Below, one piece after another: positions 60,194 through 64,000 of a DNA stretch of 64,000 nt (the first letter of the stretch is position 1; each line of letters starts with the position of its first letter). Source of the DNA: Bacteroidales bacterium UBA5281. GTDB taxonomy: Bacteria > Bacteroidota > Bacteroidia > Bacteroidales > Lentimicrobiaceae. A program made the position numbers and the translations under genes. The DNA is taken from assembly GCA_002410555.1 (NCBI GenBank), contig DHSR01000032.1:24704-88703 (forward strand), in the 5' to 3' direction. Below the pieces are notes generated by a model. The model worked only from the letters and a program-made list of their open reading frames with translations, was not told where the DNA came from and searched no databases.

Positions 60194-61084
60194 TTAGGCC
60201 CGTGGATGGGCTTGTTTATATATGGTTTTTAATCGTTCAATGCCAACATGGGTATATATCTGAGTAGCCGCCAGGCTGGCATGTCCCAACAATTCTTTTA
60301 TAGTATTGAGATCAGCCCCCTCATTAAGCAAATGAGTGGCAAAAGTATGCCGCAAAATATGCGGACTCTTGCGCCCTTTTATGCCTGCCTGTGAGAGGTA
60401 ATGGTTTACTATACGATAGATAAACACCGGATAAGCCTTTTTTCCCTGATTGGTGACAATTATTTCTCTGACCCCGGCTGAGACTACCTTGCTGCGTCTG
60501 ACAATATAGTCATCCAACAATAGTGACAAATGGGGAAGTATGGGAATTATTCTTTGTTTATTGCCTTTACCCCTTACCCTCAATGTAAGACTTGAGGCAT
60601 TATAGTCATCCAGTTTAAGTCCAAGCAACTCGGAACGTCGCATACCGGTACAATACAGCAATTCCATCACCATTAGATCACGACTTTCGCTAAAAGGGAT
60701 GTTGTCATCTGCTGAGGTGTTTGTTTCCAGAATACCTTTCATTTGTGATTGAGAAACGCTAACAGGCAGTCTTTTGGGTCTCCTGAGGCTCGCAATTTTG
60801 CCGGTAATTCCTTCCGGATGAAGTTTTTCCTTTTTTAGAAAATTAAAATATGCTTTAAGGGAAGATAATTTCCGGTTGATGCTTGTGGGGGCCAAACCTG
60901 ATTCAACCATGGAAGCAAGCCAGGAACGCACCATAGGTGTGGTAAGTTCGGAATCGGAAATATTACCGTAGGTGGATTGAATAAAACTTTCAAACTGCCC
61001 CAAATCAGATCTGTAAGCACAGAGCGTATGCCCTGAACAGCGTTTTATACTTTGAAGGTACAGGTAGAAAGTAGTTCTTATCAT
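60194..61084 (-). CDS. xerC: Tyrosine recombinase, XerC/XerD type
   Basis: 296 residues. An N-terminal SAM-like DNA-binding domain (1-85) and a catalytic domain with the conserved residues: Arg in GMRRSELLGL, the HILRHTFATHLL box (His and Arg), the late His in LLGHASLAATQIYTH, and the nucleophile Tyr in IYTH. The size and lack of a nearby phage or island favour the housekeeping Xer role in resolving chromosome dimers; XerC and XerD cannot be told apart safely here. Confidence 0.9.
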   Translation of the reverse strand: MIRTTFYLYLQSIKRCSGHTLCAYRSDLGQFESFIQSTYGNISDSELTTPMVRSWLASMVESGLAPTSINRKLSSLKAYFNFLKKEKLHPEGITGKIASLRRPKRLPVSVSQSQMKGILETNTSADDNIPFSESRDLMVMELLYCTGMRRSELLGLKLDDYNASSLTLRVRGKGNKQRIIPILPHLSLLLDDYIVRRSKVVSAGVREIIVTNQGKKAYPVFIYRIVNHYLSQAGIKGRKSPHILRHTFATHLLNEGADLNTIKELLGHASLAATQIYTHVGIERLKTIYKQAHPRA

Positions 61085-61194
61085 GTAAAAAAAAGAAGAA
61101 AATCCAATTTCATTATAATAACGACTAAAAGTAGTACATTATTATAAGGAAAGCAAATTTTCTTCCTTAAATCGCACTTAAAAAATCAGGCGGA

Positions 61195-61389
61195 TCAGTT
61201 ATCCTGAGCCTGCTGCATTTGTTGCACATAAATTGCATGCAACTTCTGCTCGCGTTTTTTGATTGATGGTTTGGTAAACTTCTGCCTTTCACGCAACTCT
61301 TTTACCACTCCGGTCTTTTCAAATTTCCTTTTCAGTTTCTTTAAGGCTCTGTCAATGTTTTCGCCTTCTTTCACAGGTACGATGATCAT
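61195..61389 (-). CDS. rpsU: Ribosomal protein S21
   Basis: 64 residues. MIIVPVKEGENIDRALKKLKRKFEK is the typical beginning. It is a small-subunit protein; in Bacteroidota it is thought to help hide the anti-Shine-Dalgarno sequence of 16S rRNA, which fits this phylum's weak use of such sites. It has a strong promoter 50-85 bases upstream. Confidence 0.95.
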   Translation of the reverse strand: MIIVPVKEGENIDRALKKLKRKFEKTGVVKELRERQKFTKPSIKKREQKLHAIYVQQMQQAQDN

Positions 61390-61443
61390 AAGCGATACGC
61401 TCTCTTTCTGTTAATGATTAAAAAAATCGTTTTTTTAGGGGTG

Positions 61444-61474
61444 CAAAGATATGGCTTTTTATATTAGAGACAAA
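61444..61474 (-). promoter_or_regulatory. Promoter of rpsU
   Basis: On the minus strand TTTG (61474-61471), 19 bases, then TATCTTTG (61451-61444): a complete Bacteroidota -33/-7 pair with ideal spacing, the best match in the window. Confidence 0.7.
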
Positions 61475-61508
61475 ACATAATGCCAAAAATTTCAAAATTA
61501 TTCAGCAG

Positions 61509-63713
61509 TTAAAGGTTTTTATTCAGATAATCTTCAATCATAGTAAAGAGGTGCATTCTTGTATTGCCCCCATATATTCCATGATTGCGATTGGTATAAA
61601 GCATCATATCAAATTGTTTTTCAGCCTGTACCAGTCGCTCAGCAAATTCAAGGGTATTTTGTACATGAACATTGTCATCGGCTGTGCCATGTACCAGCAG
61701 CAATTTCCCCTTTAGTTTGTGAGCAAAAAACAGTGGCGAATTGTCATCATACCCCTTAGCATTGTCCTGAGGTTTGCGCATGAAGCGCTCTGTGTATATA
61801 TTGTCATAATATCTCCAGTTGGTGACCGGCGCCACCGCTATGCCCACCTTGAACAATCCATCACCTTTTACCATTACGGAAGATGATATAAAACCACCAT
61901 AACTCCATCCCCATATTGACATGCGTGCGGCATCAATGTAAGGTAAGTTTCCTGCATAACGTGCTGCTTCAAGCTGATCGATGGTTTCAAATTTGCCAAG
62001 TTGCATATATGTCATCTTCCGAAATTCCTGTCCCCTTGCTCCGGTTCCACGGGGATCAACACACATCACCACGTACCCCTGCTGTGCCATATACTCATCA
62101 AAACCAATCCCCCATCTGTCAAGTACTTCCTGAGAATTTGGGCCACTATATTGATTCATAAGCAGTGGGTATTGCAATGTACTGTCAAAATCAGGAGGAA
62201 AAAGCATCCATCCATGAAGCAGGGTATCGACACTTGTTTTAATGTTAAAAAACTTTTTAAACGGAGGTTTGTACAATGCCAGTGTATCCATCAGGGCCTG
62301 ATTGTTTTCAAGTACACGTATCAACTTGGACGGAGACTGATATAAACTATATACCGGAGGTTGCGAGGCACTGGAAAATGTATGAATATAATAACGGAAC
62401 GATTTACTGAATCCGGCATCATTAGTACCGGAAGTTCCGGCTATGGTTTTTATCCGGCGGTTATCCAGCGAAACCGAATAAATTTCGCGTCGCAGTGGTG
62501 AGACTGCAGCAGCCTGATAATAAACTACTTCTTCTTTAGGATCGTAACCATATACTTTGGTTACATCAAACCTACCGGAAGTAAGCTGCCTGGTTTCAAG
62601 ACTGGTCATATTGTGCAGATAAAGGTGGGAGTATCCATCTTTTTCACTGGTGATGATAAATCGTTCATCGTCGGGTAAGAAGGTAACATGGTCAAAATTA
62701 CCTTCATCAATATATCTATTGTTTTCTTCGGTATAAACCGTTTCAAGCTTACCCGACAGGGCATCAATGCGTATCAGCTCCAACTTGTTCTGCAGACGAT
62801 TGAGGCGCATTACGATAAAACTGCCGGATTTTGGCGTAAATACAATGCGTGGCAGATAAGACTCATTTCCCCCTCTAAGATTCACCTTAAGCGTATTGCC
62901 ACTGTCGAGATTATAAACGTGTACGCTCACTTTGGAGTTGTCTTCACCCGCCTTGGGATATTTGAACTGATTGTTAGAAGGATAAAGGGCATTTTGGTCC
63001 AGTGCCGGTTTCTGACCCTGAAACATGGTCATATTAAACATTTTCACCTCACGTTCATCAAATTTAAGGTAAACCAGTTTGCTACCATCGGGTGACCAGT
63101 CAAAGGCTTTGTTAAACTCAAACTCCTCTTCATATACCCAGTCTGGCGCCCCATTGATGATTTCGTTTGACTTTCCGTCGGAAGTGATCTGTATTTCCTT
63201 ATCATCGGAGAGATTTTTTATGAAAAGATTATTATCCCGCACAAAAGCCACTTTATGACCATCAGGAGAAAAAGTTGCCAGTTGTTGTTTTCCGTTCTTA
63301 GATAATGGCACCAATGTTTTAGCATCCAGATTATAAATGTAAAAATCAGCTTTAAATGATCGACGATACAATGGCTCATAATTTGCCTGGATAAGCAGAC
63401 TGGTTTCATCAGCATTAAAGTGATAATCAACAATCATCTTCACCTCTGGAAATTGCTGTTTGGACAAATCGAGTATAGTGGACACCTTCTGGCCGGATTT
63501 GTAACTAAACTTTTCAATACGCTGATAGTCATCGCTTAGTGTAGTATAATGTTGTCCGTCATTGGTTGAGCGAAACCCATCTATGGATGAAGCGGAAAAT
63601 ATCCGTTTTTTCATCAGGTCTTCAAGGCTAAACTTTTTCCCACTATTCTGACCCTGTACAATCGTGAGTTGGCAACATATAGCTACCAATAAAAAGAGCA
63701 TCTGTTTTTTCAT
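61509..63713 (-). CDS. S9-family prolyl dipeptidyl peptidase (DPP-IV type)
   Basis: 734 residues with a signal peptide (first 21), so periplasmic or exported. Residues about 90-490 form the DPP-IV N-terminal beta-propeller; the glutamate motif for the free N-terminus is in DWVYEEEF. The C-terminal hydrolase domain has the catalytic Ser in GWSYGGFISS, the Asp in HGTADDNVH and the His in NRNHGIYGG. Such enzymes remove Xaa-Pro dipeptides from peptides, consistent with a protein-fermenting lifestyle, though that is inference. Confidence 0.93.
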   Translation of the reverse strand: MKKQMLFLLVAICCQLTIVQGQNSGKKFSLEDLMKKRIFSASSIDGFRSTNDGQHYTTLSDDYQRIEKFSYKSGQKVSTILDLSKQQFPEVKMIVDYHFNADETSLLIQANYEPLYRRSFKADFYIYNLDAKTLVPLSKNGKQQLATFSPDGHKVAFVRDNNLFIKNLSDDKEIQITSDGKSNEIINGAPDWVYEEEFEFNKAFDWSPDGSKLVYLKFDEREVKMFNMTMFQGQKPALDQNALYPSNNQFKYPKAGEDNSKVSVHVYNLDSGNTLKVNLRGGNESYLPRIVFTPKSGSFIVMRLNRLQNKLELIRIDALSGKLETVYTEENNRYIDEGNFDHVTFLPDDERFIITSEKDGYSHLYLHNMTSLETRQLTSGRFDVTKVYGYDPKEEVVYYQAAAVSPLRREIYSVSLDNRRIKTIAGTSGTNDAGFSKSFRYYIHTFSSASQPPVYSLYQSPSKLIRVLENNQALMDTLALYKPPFKKFFNIKTSVDTLLHGWMLFPPDFDSTLQYPLLMNQYSGPNSQEVLDRWGIGFDEYMAQQGYVVMCVDPRGTGARGQEFRKMTYMQLGKFETIDQLEAARYAGNLPYIDAARMSIWGWSYGGFISSSVMVKGDGLFKVGIAVAPVTNWRYYDNIYTERFMRKPQDNAKGYDDNSPLFFAHKLKGKLLLVHGTADDNVHVQNTLEFAERLVQAEKQFDMMLYTNRNHGIYGGNTRMHLFTMIEDYLNKNL

Positions 63714-63744
63714 AAAGCAAAGAGATTAATTCAGTATTAGCAGC

Positions 63745-63752
63745 CAAAGATA
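63745..63752 (-). promoter_or_regulatory. -7 box for the DPP-IV-type gene
   Basis: The minus strand reads TATCTTTG, a full match to TAnnTTTG, 32 bases before the start codon. Confidence 0.55.
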
Positions 63753-63828
63753 AAGAGGCTGTGCCATATTACATACAATCATTTGAAAATAATTTTAATG
63801 ATATTCAGGACAGGTAATGATAAAACCG

Positions 63829-63836
63829 TATTTTTG
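63829..63836 (+). promoter_or_regulatory. -7 box for tRNA-Val
   Basis: TATTTTTG matches TAnnTTTG and ends 6 bases before the first base of the tRNA, giving a transcript starting close to the mature 5' end. Confidence 0.55.
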
Positions 63837-63842
63837 CGCCAT

Positions 63843-63917
63843 GGGATGTTAGCTCAGTTGGTTCAGAGCATCGCCTTGACAGGGCGGGGGTCACTGGTTC
63901 GAGTCCAGTACATCCCA
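63843..63917 (+). tRNA. tRNA-Val (GAC)
   Basis: 75 bases; acceptor GGGATGT/ACATCCC, anticodon stem TCGCC/GGCGG, loop TTGACAG with anticodon GAC, T loop TTCGAGT, discriminator A. The remaining 83 bases of the window show no further gene. Confidence 0.95.
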
Positions 63918-64000
63918 CACGAGAAGCCGTAATATGCGGTATATTTTTTGACAATTATTCCCAAAAATGCTTTTTCAGCAATTTCAGAACTCCTGACCTC

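Noticed and set aside
60194..61084. Tyrosine recombinase as mark of an integrated element next to the tRNA cluster
   Set aside because: No attachment-site repeats of the tRNA ends, no phage or conjugation genes; size and context fit housekeeping Xer.

Overview
The window reads as chromosomal DNA from an anaerobic, fermentative member of the Bacteroidota. Supporting signs are three secreted proteins with C-terminal type IX secretion signals (two type A, one gliding-type type B), many TAnnTTTG -7 promoter boxes, the gene order tRNA(Thr-Tyr-Gly-Thr)-tuf-tRNA(Trp)-secE-nusG-rplKAJL-rpoBC, and several families typical of the phylum (DUF349, DUF3467, gliding-type C-termini). No phage, insertion sequence, CRISPR array or rRNA was seen. 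The order within the phylum cannot be read from the sequence.

Layout. 1-7.5 kb: DMT permease, SRPBCC protein, two type IX-secreted proteins, a membrane-anchored coiled-coil protein and a class I aminotransferase. 7.6-9.9 kb: a two-gene nucleotide-sugar module (WbpB-like and TviB-like dehydrogenases). 10.0-26.4 kb: a large [FeFe]-hydrogenase locus. 26.4-46.3 kb: housekeeping genes (ppa, clpB, dnaX, aroC) mixed with AsmA-like, DUF349, patatin/Omp85-type and small DUF proteins. 46.3-59.7 kb: the rpoBC, ribosomal protein, nusG, secE, tuf and tRNA block. 59.8-64 kb: hibernation factor, tyrosine recombinase, S21, a DPP-IV-type peptidase and tRNA-Val.

The most interesting part is the hydrogenase locus. 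Two divergent operons leave a short control region (13974-14107) holding tandem Rex-type palindromes, and Rex itself is encoded in the rightward operon. That operon encodes a trimeric NAD-linked hydrogenase (HydC, HydB, HydA), a sensory hydrogenase fused to a histidine kinase, a lone receiver, a receiver-kinase hybrid, Rex, RibF, a metallo-beta-lactamase-fold hydrolase, the maturase HydG and two TM1266-type regulators. The leftward operon encodes a thioredoxin-like [2Fe-2S] ferredoxin, a second sensory hydrogenase ending in a PAS domain, and a SpoIIE-type phosphatase. I infer a system that produces or consumes H2, senses H2 through two different outputs, and is gated by NADH/NAD+ through Rex. 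The catalytic HydA has Asp where the proton-relay cysteine normally sits (residue 299) and Leu in place of a relay glutamate (residue 279), while its H-cluster ligands are intact.

Other points of note are a dispersed double-hairpin repeat present in two inverted copies (about 10.4 and 32.2 kb), a slippery A7 run with a nearby -1 frame stop in dnaX, a PKD domain split into two distant pieces in one secreted protein, and a nearly identical 218-bp internal repeat in another.
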